64,000 nucleotides of DNA from Flavobacterium sp. UBA7665 (GCA_002483285.1 DLHP01000033.1:1-64000); one strand, 5' to 3'; positions 17,701 to 26,458 are shown, numbered from the stretch's first letter. The notes: generated from the sequence alone by a model not told the origin. Program-made: numbers and translations.

Positions 17701-19255
17701 TGTAGAAGCCGATCGCAACGTAAACGTGAGTGGAACGCTCAACATCAACAACTCCGGGACGCTTTACCAAAGCAACGACGCAGGTGTCAATACCGGAAAT
17801 ATTTCAATGTATCGCGACACTTTTATCAACCGGATGGACTATGTGTATTGGTCATCGCCTGTAGACAATTTCAATGTGAATAATGTCATTCCCGGAATGC
17901 CTACGGGATACATATTCAACTGGAATCCGGTGCTTGCCAATCCAAACGGTGGTTTAGGATTCTGGCAAAATGCTGCCGGCAGCACTATGGCCGCTGGTAA
18001 AGGATACATTGCAAGAGGCCCACTTTCGTTGGACTATTCAATCAAATCGATCACAACGGCATTGTTTAACAACGGTAAACCCAATACCGGTGTCATCCAA
18101 CCTACCATTGAAAGAGGTGCAATGACCGCTGCCACGTTAGGTACTTATACCAGTGCCAACGGTGTTCCTTTCACGGTTAAAGATGACAATTACAATTTGG
18201 TGGGTAATCCGTACCCGAGCGCCATTAGCGCCAATGCTTTTTTGACGTACAATACCACAACCAATAACGTGATTGAAGGCGCCGTTAGAATTTGGACGCA
18301 TGGCACCATGCCGGTATCGTCAACCAATCCGTTTTACAATAGCTATACGTACAATTACACCAATAACGACTATATCGTTTACAACGGTACGGCGACAATT
18401 TCAGGACCTGTCGGATTTAACGGCTTCATTGGTGCCGGGCAAGGTTTCTTTGTATTGATGAACGAAGGCAGCGCGGGAACAGCATCACTTGTTTTTAACA
18501 ATGGGATGCGTGTAAAAGGATCTGGAAACAACGGTCAATTCTACAGGTTGGCAAATGCCCAAGCCGAGGCCGGTGAAACCGACAAAAGCAGAATCTGGAT
18601 GGATTTAGTAGCGCCAAACGGCACCGTAAACAGAACCGTTGTAGGTTATGTTCCCAACGCTACTTTGCAAAAAGATTCTATGTATGATGCCTATACGCTG
18701 GGACGCGACCAACAAGATTTCTATTCTTTGATCAGCGACGAAATGATGTGTATCCAAGGCAGGCCAATCCCTTTCGACAATGAAGATCTGGTACCGATGG
18801 GGATGCGCATTCCAGTTAACGGGACTTACACCATTGCTATCTCTGCGCTCGACGGCTTGTTTGAAAACCAGGAACAAACCATCTATCTACAAGATAAAAC
18901 ACTCGGTATCTACCACAACCTGCGTACCGCTCCGTACACCTTTACTGTTGATGCCGGAACTTACAACGACCGTTTCATCCTCAGGTATACCAACGGAACT
19001 TTAGCAACCGAGGATTTCCAGAACAGCAACAGCGTGGTAGTGGCTGCGGGTAAAGGAGATCTCAAAGTGCGGTCGTACGCGAGCGACATCAGCGCCATCG
19101 CAGTCTACGACGTATTGGGTCGTGAGATTTTCAGTAAAGACCAAATCAACAATGCCGAGTTTTCAATCCCAGGATTACTCGCCAACCAGCAGACCCTAGT
19201 GGTCAAAATCAAGCTCAGCAATGGGCAGACAGTGATCCGCAAAACGATTTACTAA
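14786..19255 (+). CDS. large multidomain secreted protein with T9SS sorting domain
   Basis: 1489 residues from the ATG at 14786, which begins the signal peptide MKLKITIFLLLLSTLSWSQA; an upstream in-frame ATG at 14750 would place it too far inside. After the signal comes a jelly-roll-like domain (to about 160), a repeat of the PSNYEIS / NTTIYVRLKAGLSIGTY type (about 165-270), Ser/Thr-rich beta-sandwich segments, and a lamin-tail-like stretch (DIAILAFNNS... DEISFITFVDILPGTVIDITDNPY). The C-terminal module resembles that of the two proteins encoded at 4091-13852 (YVYWSSPVDNFNV, NLVGNPYPSAISANAF, IQGRPIPF). The sorting domain ends RKTIY. The lamin-tail and LTD calls are family resemblance, not a proven match. 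Role: probably cell-surface adhesin. Confidence 0.8.
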   Translation: MKLKITIFLLLLSTLSWSQATLPVTRTTWNATPTGWTDTGVTYLTAFACSGNNGGRMDTSGQFYQVNFNSAPTALTFVAKPTGATTGSLLVEESPNGVAWTTVSNIVGAALNTNASCTTHGPFALLSASRYVRWTFTKVAAVNLTIDDVSITSPTPAITVSPTTLSGFTYAGAGPSAEQSFTASGVNLSTNLTLTAPSNYEISFTSGSGFTSAINLAPSSGTVPNTTIYVRLKAGLSIGTYNQVLPATSTGATTQNVNLNGSVTGSSSSDLIAVSGSEAVTISSTVNNNAPLTSVTGVQVWQFKVRDGGATLNDADTSPTILNAITLAQAAGNAVATWTDAINTIALFDGTTFIATGVVAGTTITFSGLNVSVADNTEKTLSLRLSLKCAAWTTTKDGQDFGFSLSNANTTFSASGSGKAAFPALTSLNGQNAIAVVASTLSFSVQPINTGMNGAMNPAVQVKATDACGNTDIGYTGNISITSTGTMSPVTNTSNASSGIAVFSTITHTVAGSGYTLTATAPGLTTAISTAFNITTTTAVQPGDIAILAFNNSTVASEDEISFITFVDILPGTVIDITDNPYRKCTPGGNGWGISEGWIRLQKTNTTLPKGTVVTVRVNLGTPTVFSGDAANWTASKPQPAGQGVFDLNSNGEQIFFMSGGSVGGPSASTATVDTGTYSGYFIFGFNTKGNVWTPICGNSAAGGTQNSGKPDFFDCFLTWPTAQADKNKYIGPITATNKRGWIERINNPTNWRGYSANTGVGGYDDVAEPNFIGAVYTVNAGGFTDGLWIGDKSTNWFECNNWQALKVPDENVNVILDANSTQKATIDATATFASLYSGIAKCKDLTISNQSVELVANSANVLRSFGDIYLNPGGTLDMDDSNSGTADGVLSFNGNWVNTSGIAAFQEGNGTVILTGNGTQTISSVAPEATETFYNLTLDNSYTTATSGNIIATNDLDVKIDRTLTISSNTYVEADRNVNVSGTLNINNSGTLYQSNDAGVNTGNISMYRDTFINRMDYVYWSSPVDNFNVNNVIPGMPTGYIFNWNPVLANPNGGLGFWQNAAGSTMAAGKGYIARGPLSLDYSIKSITTALFNNGKPNTGVIQPTIERGAMTAATLGTYTSANGVPFTVKDDNYNLVGNPYPSAISANAFLTYNTTTNNVIEGAVRIWTHGTMPVSSTNPFYNSYTYNYTNNDYIVYNGTATISGPVGFNGFIGAGQGFFVLMNEGSAGTASLVFNNGMRVKGSGNNGQFYRLANAQAEAGETDKSRIWMDLVAPNGTVNRTVVGYVPNATLQKDSMYDAYTLGRDQQDFYSLISDEMMCIQGRPIPFDNEDLVPMGMRIPVNGTYTIAISALDGLFENQEQTIYLQDKTLGIYHNLRTAPYTFTVDAGTYNDRFILRYTNGTLATEDFQNSNSVVVAAGKGDLKVRSYASDISAIAVYDVLGREIFSKDQINNAEFSIPGLLANQQTLVVKIKLSNGQTVIRKTIY

Positions 19256-19272
19256 TCAGGTATATAAAAAAC

Positions 19273-19306
19273 AAAAATCCCCGCCTCAGCAGCGGGGATT
19301 TTTTTA
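19273..19306. terminator. bidirectional terminator between two surface-protein genes
   Basis: AATCCCCGC (19276-19284) pairs with GCGGGGATT (19292-19300), with A-rich sequence before and seven T after. It serves the plus-strand gene ending at 19255 and the minus-strand gene ending at 19323. Confidence 0.9.
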
Positions 19307-19322
19307 TTAACCCAATCCCAAT

Positions 19323-21614
19323 TTACTCTTTGATTAATTTTTGGCTTGCGGTTTCGCCGTTGGCCAGCGTGACTTTGACGAGGTACATTCCGGCGTTGAG
19401 CGAACTCACATTTACGGTTTCTTTATCGCTTTCTAAAACCTTCTGGCCCGTCATTGAAAATATGGTGAGGTTTTCTACGTTGCTGTTGGCCGAAATTTTT
19501 ACAATCCCTGATGCCGGATTGGGTGCTATGCCAATCGCATTAGCCAAAGGACGCGTCGTAGTTAATGGCAAATCGATAATCTTGTATTTCATCACGCCCA
19601 AGTCGGTCGTGGCCAGGTAGGCGTCAATCGTGTTGCCGATAAAGTCGTAATCTGCGCTATAGCATTGTACATGAGCGAGCGCTTCGTTGGTGATGGTTTC
19701 CCAGCTCACACCATTGTCAACGGTATAAACGATTTGGGCATCCACAAACTCACTCGAAAAAACACTGCCCACAATCAGGCCGTCATTGAGTGGCGAATGT
19801 TTGATGCGTTTCACATCTACGCCAGGCAATACTACATTCCAGTTTGCGGCGCCATCGGTGGTGGTAAAAATCCCTTCGTTGCTAGAGAGCGTCAGTTGGT
19901 TTTCGTTGAGCGGATTTTTCTGCAAATCCCAAATCAAATCCTGTCCCGCAATAATATCCTCGAGGCCCATCGACTGGTCTTCCCAGGTTTGCCCGCCGTC
20001 AATCGATTTGAAAACCCTGGTGCTTTTGGCGATAAAGATCACGTTGGAGTTGGTTGAAAGGATGGCGATTCCCGTAACTACGCCTTCGCCAAACTCATTG
20101 ATTTGGGGCGTGATGATATCGGTTACGATGACATTACTCGTGTCGGTGATGTCGAGTTTGTACACCGATCCGCCTTCGCCAGAGCGCATCGAAACGAAAA
20201 TGATGTTGCTGTTGTTGGGATCCACGGTAAGTTCCTGCATATCATCGGCAAACGCCTGCATGATATTGGTGGTGGTCGCGCCGTAATCGGTACTTAGATT
20301 GAGCCAACCACCAAAGAATCCCATCGACGCGTAGGTAAAGACGCGTCCCGGAACCGTTTTGTCGGCAACGATATAATTGCGTTTCGGGTTGAACGAATCT
20401 GGCGATTCGATGTCATATTCTGACGTGATTCCACTTGTGATATCCTTGTGCAAACGCCCGCCATTACTGCCGTAATACAAATGGGTGTTGCCACTTTCCC
20501 GCGCGATAGACGTAGAAATGATGTTGTAGAACGGCGCCTTGATTTGTGTAATTGTAGCCCCGCCATCGGTAGAAAACTGCGGGAACAAATCGGTGCTGAT
20601 AGCTATTTCATTCGTGTTAAACGGATTGTACGAAGCATTGAGCCCGTAATAATAATCCATCGAAATGCCTACCGGATAAACGGTGGACGTCCAGGTGGCT
20701 CCGCCATCGGTGGTGCGCACGATTTCATTTTCCTCGAGCACAATGATTTTATTCGTGTCTGTCGTGCTGAACACAATTTTGGTGATGTTGTTGAGCGTTT
20801 CGTCGGTCCAGCCGATAGGCACCGTATTCCAGGTATCGCCACCATTGGCCGAGCGGAACAGGTTTTCAGGATGGATGCCAAAGCCGATACTCGAACCCAA
20901 CAATACATCGTTAGCATTCGAAGGGTTGAAAGCAATCGCCTCGAGCGTCACGCCGGTAAGGCTTTCTATAAAAGTAGCACCCGAATCTGTCGATTTCCAC
21001 AAGCCACCATCAATATCCGAATCGCCGTTGCCGCGCATCAGGAAGAAGGTCTCGTTGCTCGTTGGGCTGATGGCCACGTTGTTGATGAACACATTGTCGT
21101 GGTCTACTGTATAATAGATTTCTGTCCAAGTCGCGCCGCCGTCAATGGTGTAAAACGTTTTGCCCTGGTTGCTGAATCCCACGGGAAATCCGGTGTCTAC
21201 GAGCATGACATTGGCGTCGCTTGCAGAAATCCAATACGAACTCAGATAGCTCGCGCCAGCATCCGACACGCCATTTTCGGGTACGGGAAAAGAGGCGACA
21301 AGCGCGGATGTTTCTAGATCGAACACATGGATTTGGTCGCGTGTAGAAAACGTAAGTTTGCTCGTTCCGTAAAGGCGCAAATTGTCGAGAAAATCGGTGC
21401 CCGGATACGAATACAATAATGTCCAAGTGACGCCATTGTCTTTAGAAACGACCAAATGGTTGCCTTGGGTCGCGGCGTACAGCGTGCCTGCTGCGGTGGC
21501 GTCGTAAGTCACATCTTCGAGTTTGCCAAAATTGGTCGATGCCTCGAAGCTCACCTGTGATTGGCCCGAATAACCAAATGCAAGCAGCAAGGCCAGTAGT
21601 GTAATCTTCTTCAT
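19323..21614 (-). CDS. secreted BNR/sortilin-type beta-propeller protein with T9SS sorting domain
   Basis: 763 residues with a signal peptide (MKKITLLALLLAFGYSGQSQ). The body has at least nine Asp-box (BNR) turns of the type S/T-x-D-x-G-x-T-W, for example SKDNGVTW, TIDGGATW, SANGGDTW, TTDGGATW, SIDGGQTW and TVDNGVSW, which mark the blades of a VPS10/sialidase-like propeller. No sialidase arginine triad is evident, so binding rather than catalysis is likely. The C-terminus is a classic type A sorting domain beginning IAPNPASG with LNAGMYLVKV and ending QKLIKE. It is convergent with the neighbouring surface protein and shares its terminator; no clear promoter was found upstream. Confidence 0.85.
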   Translation of the reverse strand: MKKITLLALLLAFGYSGQSQVSFEASTNFGKLEDVTYDATAAGTLYAATQGNHLVVSKDNGVTWTLLYSYPGTDFLDNLRLYGTSKLTFSTRDQIHVFDLETSALVASFPVPENGVSDAGASYLSSYWISASDANVMLVDTGFPVGFSNQGKTFYTIDGGATWTEIYYTVDHDNVFINNVAISPTSNETFFLMRGNGDSDIDGGLWKSTDSGATFIESLTGVTLEAIAFNPSNANDVLLGSSIGFGIHPENLFRSANGGDTWNTVPIGWTDETLNNITKIVFSTTDTNKIIVLEENEIVRTTDGGATWTSTVYPVGISMDYYYGLNASYNPFNTNEIAISTDLFPQFSTDGGATITQIKAPFYNIISTSIARESGNTHLYYGSNGGRLHKDITSGITSEYDIESPDSFNPKRNYIVADKTVPGRVFTYASMGFFGGWLNLSTDYGATTTNIMQAFADDMQELTVDPNNSNIIFVSMRSGEGGSVYKLDITDTSNVIVTDIITPQINEFGEGVVTGIAILSTNSNVIFIAKSTRVFKSIDGGQTWEDQSMGLEDIIAGQDLIWDLQKNPLNENQLTLSSNEGIFTTTDGAANWNVVLPGVDVKRIKHSPLNDGLIVGSVFSSEFVDAQIVYTVDNGVSWETITNEALAHVQCYSADYDFIGNTIDAYLATTDLGVMKYKIIDLPLTTTRPLANAIGIAPNPASGIVKISANSNVENLTIFSMTGQKVLESDKETVNVSSLNAGMYLVKVTLANGETASQKLIKE

Positions 21615-21716
21615 TTTATAGGTGGTTTTTTAGTTTCCTAAATTTTCAGAAAAATTGCGCGCGTGGCCAAAAATACGGGCGGACAAAGTGTGACAGTGTT
21701 GTGACAAACCGTGATA

Positions 21717-23381
21717 TTACAGCGAAGCCAGGTAATCGTAGAGGTTGACGTTTTCGGGTAGTTCCATTTTGGCCGAAATCCGTTCCTTGCGTTTGCGGCA
21801 GGCTTCGGCGGTGACGTTGAGCATCGATGCGATTTCCTTGGTGCTCAAATTCATATAAATGTAGGAAAGGAACCGGATGTCATTGGCGGTGAGGTTCGGG
21901 TGTTTGTGCTTCAAAGTATTCAGAAATCCCTGGTTGACTTCCTCGAAATGGGTGATGAAACTGTCCCATTCGCCATCCGATTTGAGATGTCCCTTAAGCG
22001 CGTGGATGTGGTTGACGAGTGTGGCGTCTTTGGACAGTTGAGGCGTTTGGCTCAGTTCGGTAAGTACCTGCTCAATCATTTCATTCCTACCCGAAAGGTA
22101 GAGTGCCTTGGCCGATAGTTTGCGGTTGCGTGATTCGAGTTCGTTCTTGAGCCTTTCCTGTTCAAGCAACGTGATGGCTTGTTTTTCGTTGAATTGTTGT
22201 TCGAGCAATAAGTTGTCGCTTTGTTTTTTGTCAAGTTCGAGTTTGAGAATCCGTTCGTTGCGCTCGGCAATGATTTTCTTTTGCTTGTGTTTGATCGAGA
22301 TGTTGCGCAAAGTCCAGACGACGAATACTACAATTATAATGATGATGGCGATAATCGAATAGAAGATTTTGCGTTCGCTCGCCAATTTGGCCTCGTTGAG
22401 TTTAATTTCGTTTCTGTAATTCTGGATTTCGAACTTGACCTTACTGTTCTCGAAGAGCTTGCCGTCCTTGATTTTACTGATGGCAATATTGGCTTTCAAC
22501 ACCGAATCCTTGAACTGCAGCGCCGCACCAAAATCCTGTTGTTTCGCGTTTATTTCAGAGAGCAGTTCAAAAATGGTGATTTTGGTCTCGAGATTGGGTT
22601 GTCGCGTGAGTGTTTGCCGCGCGAACCATTCGGCCTGAGCGAGGTTGTTTTGCTTGAGATAGGATTTGGCAATAATGGTGAGCAATGAAATTCCGGTGTC
22701 ATTGAAATCCAGATCTTTGGTGGTTTTGAGTAAGGCCGAAGCATTTTCCCTTGCCTGTTGGGGCTTTCCGGTGTTGAGATCACAGTCGGCCAAGCCGATT
22801 TTTGCCAAGACAATGAATTGAGGCTGGCCTGGCATCAGCGGGATCGATTCTTCGAAATACCTGCGTGCGAGTTTGTAATTGCCGGTTTCGCTGGCCACAT
22901 TCCCGAGGTTCATCGCATACAAACCCTGTTTTATAGCGTCTTTATTGGTTTTCGCGATCGCGTAGGCTTTTCCAAAATACTCGTTGGCCTTTTCGTAGTT
23001 TTTTTCTTTTGAGTACAAGATGGCGATGTTGTTGAGTACGGTCATCTCATATTTTGGGTCGAGTTCCCGAAGCGCGATCGTGTAGGCTTCGAGGTAATGG
23101 TTGAGCGCTTCGCCATATTCGAGCAACGCGTAATAGTTGGCTCCGATATTATTGATGGCCAGGAACTGCTGCGTGTACCAACGGTTCTTTTCGGCGATGA
23201 GGCGCGCCTGGGTAAGCAATTCGAGCGATTTGATGTTTTCATTGCGGTTCATCGCATCGATGCCGTCGCGAATGAGTTGGTCGCAACGATCGGTGGGTGC
23301 CGCCTGGGCCATAAGCACAACAAAAAAGCACAGCGACAAACAGTATGAGACAAGGCTGTTATTGCAATTGCTAGAAAACAT
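21717..23381 (-). CDS. TPR - membrane - HTH transcriptional regulator
   Basis: Bacteroidota-type sensor regulator, about 554 residues from the ATG at 23381. It has a signal peptide, five or more TPR units (for example YGEALNHYLEAYTIALRE, KNYEKANEYFGKAYAIAK, GNYKLARRYFEESIPL), one transmembrane helix (FYSIIAIIIIIVVFVVW), a coiled coil rich in E/K/L/N, and a C-terminal LuxR-like helix-turn-helix (TANDIRFLSYIYMNLSTKEI, MLNVTAEACRKRKERI). The TPR part should lie in the periplasm and the DNA-binding part in the cytosol. An in-frame start at 23438 would overlap the bioB terminator hairpin, so the later ATG is preferred. It lies beside a T9SS substrate gene, but its targets are unknown. Confidence 0.85.
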   Translation of the reverse strand: MFSSNCNNSLVSYCLSLCFFVVLMAQAAPTDRCDQLIRDGIDAMNRNENIKSLELLTQARLIAEKNRWYTQQFLAINNIGANYYALLEYGEALNHYLEAYTIALRELDPKYEMTVLNNIAILYSKEKNYEKANEYFGKAYAIAKTNKDAIKQGLYAMNLGNVASETGNYKLARRYFEESIPLMPGQPQFIVLAKIGLADCDLNTGKPQQARENASALLKTTKDLDFNDTGISLLTIIAKSYLKQNNLAQAEWFARQTLTRQPNLETKITIFELLSEINAKQQDFGAALQFKDSVLKANIAISKIKDGKLFENSKVKFEIQNYRNEIKLNEAKLASERKIFYSIIAIIIIIVVFVVWTLRNISIKHKQKKIIAERNERILKLELDKKQSDNLLLEQQFNEKQAITLLEQERLKNELESRNRKLSAKALYLSGRNEMIEQVLTELSQTPQLSKDATLVNHIHALKGHLKSDGEWDSFITHFEEVNQGFLNTLKHKHPNLTANDIRFLSYIYMNLSTKEIASMLNVTAEACRKRKERISAKMELPENVNLYDYLASL

Positions 23382-23419
23382 CAAGGTGTTGTTTAGTTGG
23401 AAACGTAAATGTAGGCAAA

Positions 23420-23456
23420 AAAACAGCGCTTTTCCCATTGGGAAAAGCGCTGTTTT
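23420..23456 (-). terminator. terminator of bioB
   Basis: A long perfect hairpin: AACAGCGCTTTTCCC (from 23422) pairs with GGGAAAAGCGCTGTT (to 23455), with T runs on both sides. It lies 20 bases after the bioB stop. Confidence 0.9.
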
Positions 23457-23474
23457 GTATCATTGTTTGAAGCT

Positions 23475-24563
23475 CTAAGCTTTGGTTTTACCCGAAGCTT
23501 CGAGGTTTCTTTCAATCTGGTGGCCCGGCCTGGTCCATTTTGGTTTCTCGCCCAAGGCTGCAAATTGCGAGTCGGCGGCTTCAACGGTCGGCGGTTGCAT
23601 GACTTTGATGAACGGTTTCTGAGGAACCAGCCCTAGCATTTCAAACATTTTCATGTCGTCGTTGACATCGGGATTTGGTGTTGTCAATAATTTATCGCCT
23701 GCAAAAATCGAGTTGGCTCCGGCAAAGAAACACATCGCCTGGCCTTCGCGACTCATGTTCATTCGTCCGGCAGAAAGACGTACCTGGGTTTCGGGCATTA
23801 CGATCCTAGTCGTGGCCACCATTCGGATCATTTCCCAAATTTCTACAGGTTTTTCGTCTTCCATCGGTGTGCCTTCGACTGCAACGAGTGCGTTGATTGG
23901 CACCGATTCGGGTTGTGGATCTAATGTAGCCAAAGCCACGAGCATTCCGGCGCGGTCTTCTATCGATTCGCCCATTCCGATGATGCCGCCGCTGCAAACC
24001 GTAACATTGGTTTTGCGTACGTTCTCGATGGTTTGGATGCGGTCTTCAAATCCACGCGTAGAAATGACTTCCTTATAATATTCTTCTGAGGTGTCTAAAT
24101 TGTGGTTGTAGGCGTAGAGGCCGGCTTCGGCTAGGCGTTGTGCCTGGTTCTCGGTGATCATGCCCAAAGTACAGCAAACTTCCATATCGAGTTTATTGAT
24201 GGTACGGACCATCTCTAATACCTGGTCAAACTCAGGGCCGTCTTTTACATTTCGCCAGGCGGCGCCCATGCAAACACGCGAAGAACCGCTCGATTTGGCG
24301 CGCAAAGCCTGCGCTTTGACTTGTTGTACCGACATCAAATCGTTGCCGGTAATATCGGTGTGGTAACGCGCCGCCTGCGGGCAATAGCCGCAATCTTCTG
24401 GGCAACCGCCGGTTTTAATCGATAGTAAGGTAGAAACCTGCACCACATTGGGATCGTGGTGTTGGCGGTGGATGGTGGCCGCTTCAAAAAGCAGGTCCAT
24501 CAAAGGCTTGTTGTATATCTCGAGAATTTCGGCTTTGGTCCAGTCGTGTTTGGTGCTGCTCAT
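23475..24563 (-). CDS. bioB: biotin synthase BioB
   Basis: Radical SAM enzyme that inserts sulfur into dethiobiotin, the last step of biotin synthesis. The 4Fe-4S cysteines are C54, C58 and C61 in GGCPEDCGYCPQ. Other family signatures are VCMGAAWRNVKDGPEF, YNHNLDTSEEYY and the [2Fe-2S]-site arginine region LSAGRMNMSREGQAMCFFAGAN. The length of 362 residues from the ATG at 24563 is normal; a longer in-frame start at 24617 would add 18 residues from the leader. A -7-like TACTTTTG (complement of 24584-24591) sits just upstream. It is a single gene, separate from bioDA, with its own terminator. Confidence 0.96.
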   Translation of the reverse strand: MSSTKHDWTKAEILEIYNKPLMDLLFEAATIHRQHHDPNVVQVSTLLSIKTGGCPEDCGYCPQAARYHTDITGNDLMSVQQVKAQALRAKSSGSSRVCMGAAWRNVKDGPEFDQVLEMVRTINKLDMEVCCTLGMITENQAQRLAEAGLYAYNHNLDTSEEYYKEVISTRGFEDRIQTIENVRKTNVTVCSGGIIGMGESIEDRAGMLVALATLDPQPESVPINALVAVEGTPMEDEKPVEIWEMIRMVATTRIVMPETQVRLSAGRMNMSREGQAMCFFAGANSIFAGDKLLTTPNPDVNDDMKMFEMLGLVPQKPFIKVMQPPTVEAADSQFAALGEKPKWTRPGHQIERNLEASGKTKA

Positions 24564-24583
24564 GGTCGTGCTTTTATTTGGTT

Positions 24584-24591
24584 CAAAAGTA
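24584..24591 (-). promoter_or_regulatory. -7 box of bioB
   Basis: The minus strand reads TACTTTTG, 20 bases before the bioB ATG, giving a short leader. No TTG is found at the ideal -33 distance. No BirA-type operator palindrome was recognised. Confidence 0.45.
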
Positions 24592-24616
24592 GCAAATTCA
24601 ACCGAAGTAAAAAACA

Positions 24617-24655
24617 AAAAAATCCCGCTGCAGGAAAGATTCGAACAGCGGGAAT
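24617..24655 (-). terminator. terminator of the 150-residue membrane protein gene
   Basis: TCCCGCTG (24623-24630) pairs with CAGCGGGA (24646-24653), followed on the minus strand by a T run. It lies just after the stop at 24674 and just upstream of bioB. Confidence 0.85.
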
Positions 24656-24673
24656 TATAATTGGATTTTGGAT

Positions 24674-25126
24674 TTAGTCTACTTTATTGATGACTTCTAC
24701 TTTGTTTTTCCAGTATTGCATCAAACAGAAAGACACCATCAATGAGGCAGCTACCGATTCAAACAGTAAACCGATACAATATTGGTGGATGGTCAATTCA
24801 CCACCGCCAAAGATGAAACTTTCGGACAATTTCTCAAGGTAGGGCTTACCGCCTTTAAATTCGATGAATGCGAGCAAACCCGCCACGCTTAGTACTGCAC
24901 CAACCATCGAGGTGATGATGGCTGAAAGGAAATTCGTGTTGTAGCCGCGAATGCCATCGGAGTGGTTTTGGGTCAAGGTACGGTTGACACCGTAAATAAC
25001 AAACACGATGTTGAATATCCTTAGGATGAATTGGTCTGACAATCCCATAAATTGCAGGATCAGGAAGTAAACACCAATTCCAAGGAAGATAATGAATCCG
25101 TTGGCAAGTTCTCTGGAATATTTCAT
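24674..25126 (-). CDS. small four-helix membrane protein of unknown function
   Basis: 150 residues with four predicted transmembrane helices: FIIFLGIGVYFLILQFMGL (about 11-29), ILRIFNIVFVIYGV, FLSAIITSMVGAVLSVAGLLAF, and CIGLLFESVAASLMVSFCLM near the end. The N-terminus faces the cytosol by charge. I do not recognise a named family, but similar small inner-membrane proteins are common in Flavobacteriaceae. It stands alone with its own terminator and an inverted repeat in its leader (25144-25170) that could be an operator. Confidence 0.7.
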   Translation of the reverse strand: MKYSRELANGFIIFLGIGVYFLILQFMGLSDQFILRIFNIVFVIYGVNRTLTQNHSDGIRGYNTNFLSAIITSMVGAVLSVAGLLAFIEFKGGKPYLEKLSESFIFGGGELTIHQYCIGLLFESVAASLMVSFCLMQYWKNKVEVINKVD

Positions 25127-25143
25127 AATGGTTTTTTTTAAGA

Positions 25144-25170
25144 TTACTACAAAACAATGCTTTGTAGTAA
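25144..25170. promoter_or_regulatory. inverted repeat upstream of the small membrane protein gene
   Basis: A perfect 10-base inverted repeat: TTACTACAAA (25144-25153), seven-base spacer, TTTGTAGTAA (25161-25170). It lies 18 bases before the start codon, where a repressor or an mRNA hairpin could act. It is not followed by a T run in the direction of the gene. Confidence 0.5.
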
Positions 25171-25298
25171 AAGTTAGCTAATTAGATTTGATTCTAGTGT
25201 GTCGGGAATTTTGTTATCTAAATTTAAGCAATAAACCAAACCCTAACTTATAAATAAGAAAGAATTTAATACAACTTTAAACAGGGGAAAGAAAAATA

Positions 25299-26240
25299 CT
25301 ACAGCTTTAAATTGCTGTTAATGAAATTGTTAGACCAATCACGGTCGGCTTCGATTTGAAGTTTGAGTGTGTTGAGGTCTTCGAATTTTTGCTCGTCGCG
25401 GATGTATGCCAGGAAAGAAACCTCCAGATTTTTTCCGTAAAGGTCGCCTTCAAAGTCAAGGTAATACACTTCGATAGAAAGCTTGTTGTCGTCGGTGACG
25501 GTAGGGTTTGTGCCGATGCTCATCATCCCATAAACGTTTTTCCCGTCGATTGTTGACGCCACCACATAAATGCCTTTTTTTGGAATCAGTTTGTAATTGG
25601 CGCCGATTTCAATGTTGGCGGTGGGGAAACCAATCGTGCGACCGAGCTGTTTGCCTTTGACCACGGTGCCCGTCAGGAAATAGCGATAACCCAGATAGTC
25701 ATTGGCCAGACTGATGTTACCTTGTTCGAGCGCCGTCCTGATTTTGGTAGAGCTGATAGATACTGCGTCGATCTCCTGGGCAGAAATCTGCTCAACTTCA
25801 AAATCGTATTGCTCGCCAAAGGCAATCAAATCGTTGATGTCGGCGGTACGGTTTCGGCCAAAGCGATGGTCGTGACCGATAACAATCTTGCCGATGTTGA
25901 GCCGGTCGACGAGAATTTCCTGTACAAATTCCTCGGCAGAAAGCCTGGAGAAGGCCTTGTCAAATGGATGGATGATGAGGCTGTCCAGTCCGGTTTTGGC
26001 CAACAAAAGCGTTCGTTCCTCGATGGTGTTGAGCAACCTGATTTCTGACTGTTCCTGGAGCACCATACGCGGATGCGGGAAAAAAGTCAAAACCACACTT
26101 TCTAAATCGCCAGAATCGGTGTGCTGGATTAGTTTTTCGATGATTTTCTGGTGGCCCAGATGCACGCCGTCAAAAGTGCCTAGTGTGACCACGGTTTTTT
26201 TGTTGGATTGGAACTCAGAAATGGATTGAAAAATCTTCAA
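25299..26240 (-). CDS. ribF: bifunctional riboflavin kinase / FAD synthetase RibF
   Basis: Makes FMN from riboflavin and then FAD. The N-terminal adenylyltransferase half has GTFDGVHLGHQKII (about 22-35, with the HxGH nucleotide site), VIGHDHRFGRNR and the ISSTKIR signature; the C-terminal kinase half has GRTIGFPTANIE. The 313-residue length is standard. The start codon is TTG (complement of 26238-26240); no ATG gives a better N-terminus. A -7/-33 promoter lies just upstream and diverges from the metalloprotease gene at 26459. Confidence 0.95.
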   Translation of the reverse strand: MKIFQSISEFQSNKKTVVTLGTFDGVHLGHQKIIEKLIQHTDSGDLESVVLTFFPHPRMVLQEQSEIRLLNTIEERTLLLAKTGLDSLIIHPFDKAFSRLSAEEFVQEILVDRLNIGKIVIGHDHRFGRNRTADINDLIAFGEQYDFEVEQISAQEIDAVSISSTKIRTALEQGNISLANDYLGYRYFLTGTVVKGKQLGRTIGFPTANIEIGANYKLIPKKGIYVVASTIDGKNVYGMMSIGTNPTVTDDNKLSIEVYYLDFEGDLYGKNLEVSFLAYIRDEQKFEDLNTLKLQIEADRDWSNNFINSNLKL

Positions 26241-26260
26241 AGCAGCAGTTTTAACTCCTG

Positions 26261-26289
26261 CAAATTTAGAATTTCAAACGGATATTCAA
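26261..26289 (-). promoter_or_regulatory. promoter of ribF
   Basis: TAAATTTG (complement of 26261-26268) and TTG (complement of 26287-26289) are separated by 18 bases, close to the group optimum. The start codon lies 20 bases downstream. No FMN riboswitch is visible in this short leader. Confidence 0.65.
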
Positions 26290-26404
26290 ACCATGGTATT
26301 GGGACTTTGTTGTCAAATTATCGGATTTTATTTTTGACGATTTGTCAAGTTTGACAAACAAACTGGCGACATTCTCTCCAAATGTTGTTAAATCAACAGC
26401 TCAT

Positions 26405-26436
26405 TTGCTAAAAATTGAAAAATAATAGTATTTTTG
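26405..26436 (+). promoter_or_regulatory. promoter of the first metalloprotease gene
   Basis: TTG at 26405-26407, a 21-base spacer, and TATTTTTG at 26429-26436, about 23 bases before the start codon at 26459. Confidence 0.5.
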
Positions 26437-26458
26437 CGCCCTATCAAAACTATAAAAA

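Noticed and set aside
23382..23438. Longer start of the TPR-HTH regulator
   Set aside because: It would place the start inside the bioB terminator hairpin, and the added residues do not improve the signal peptide.
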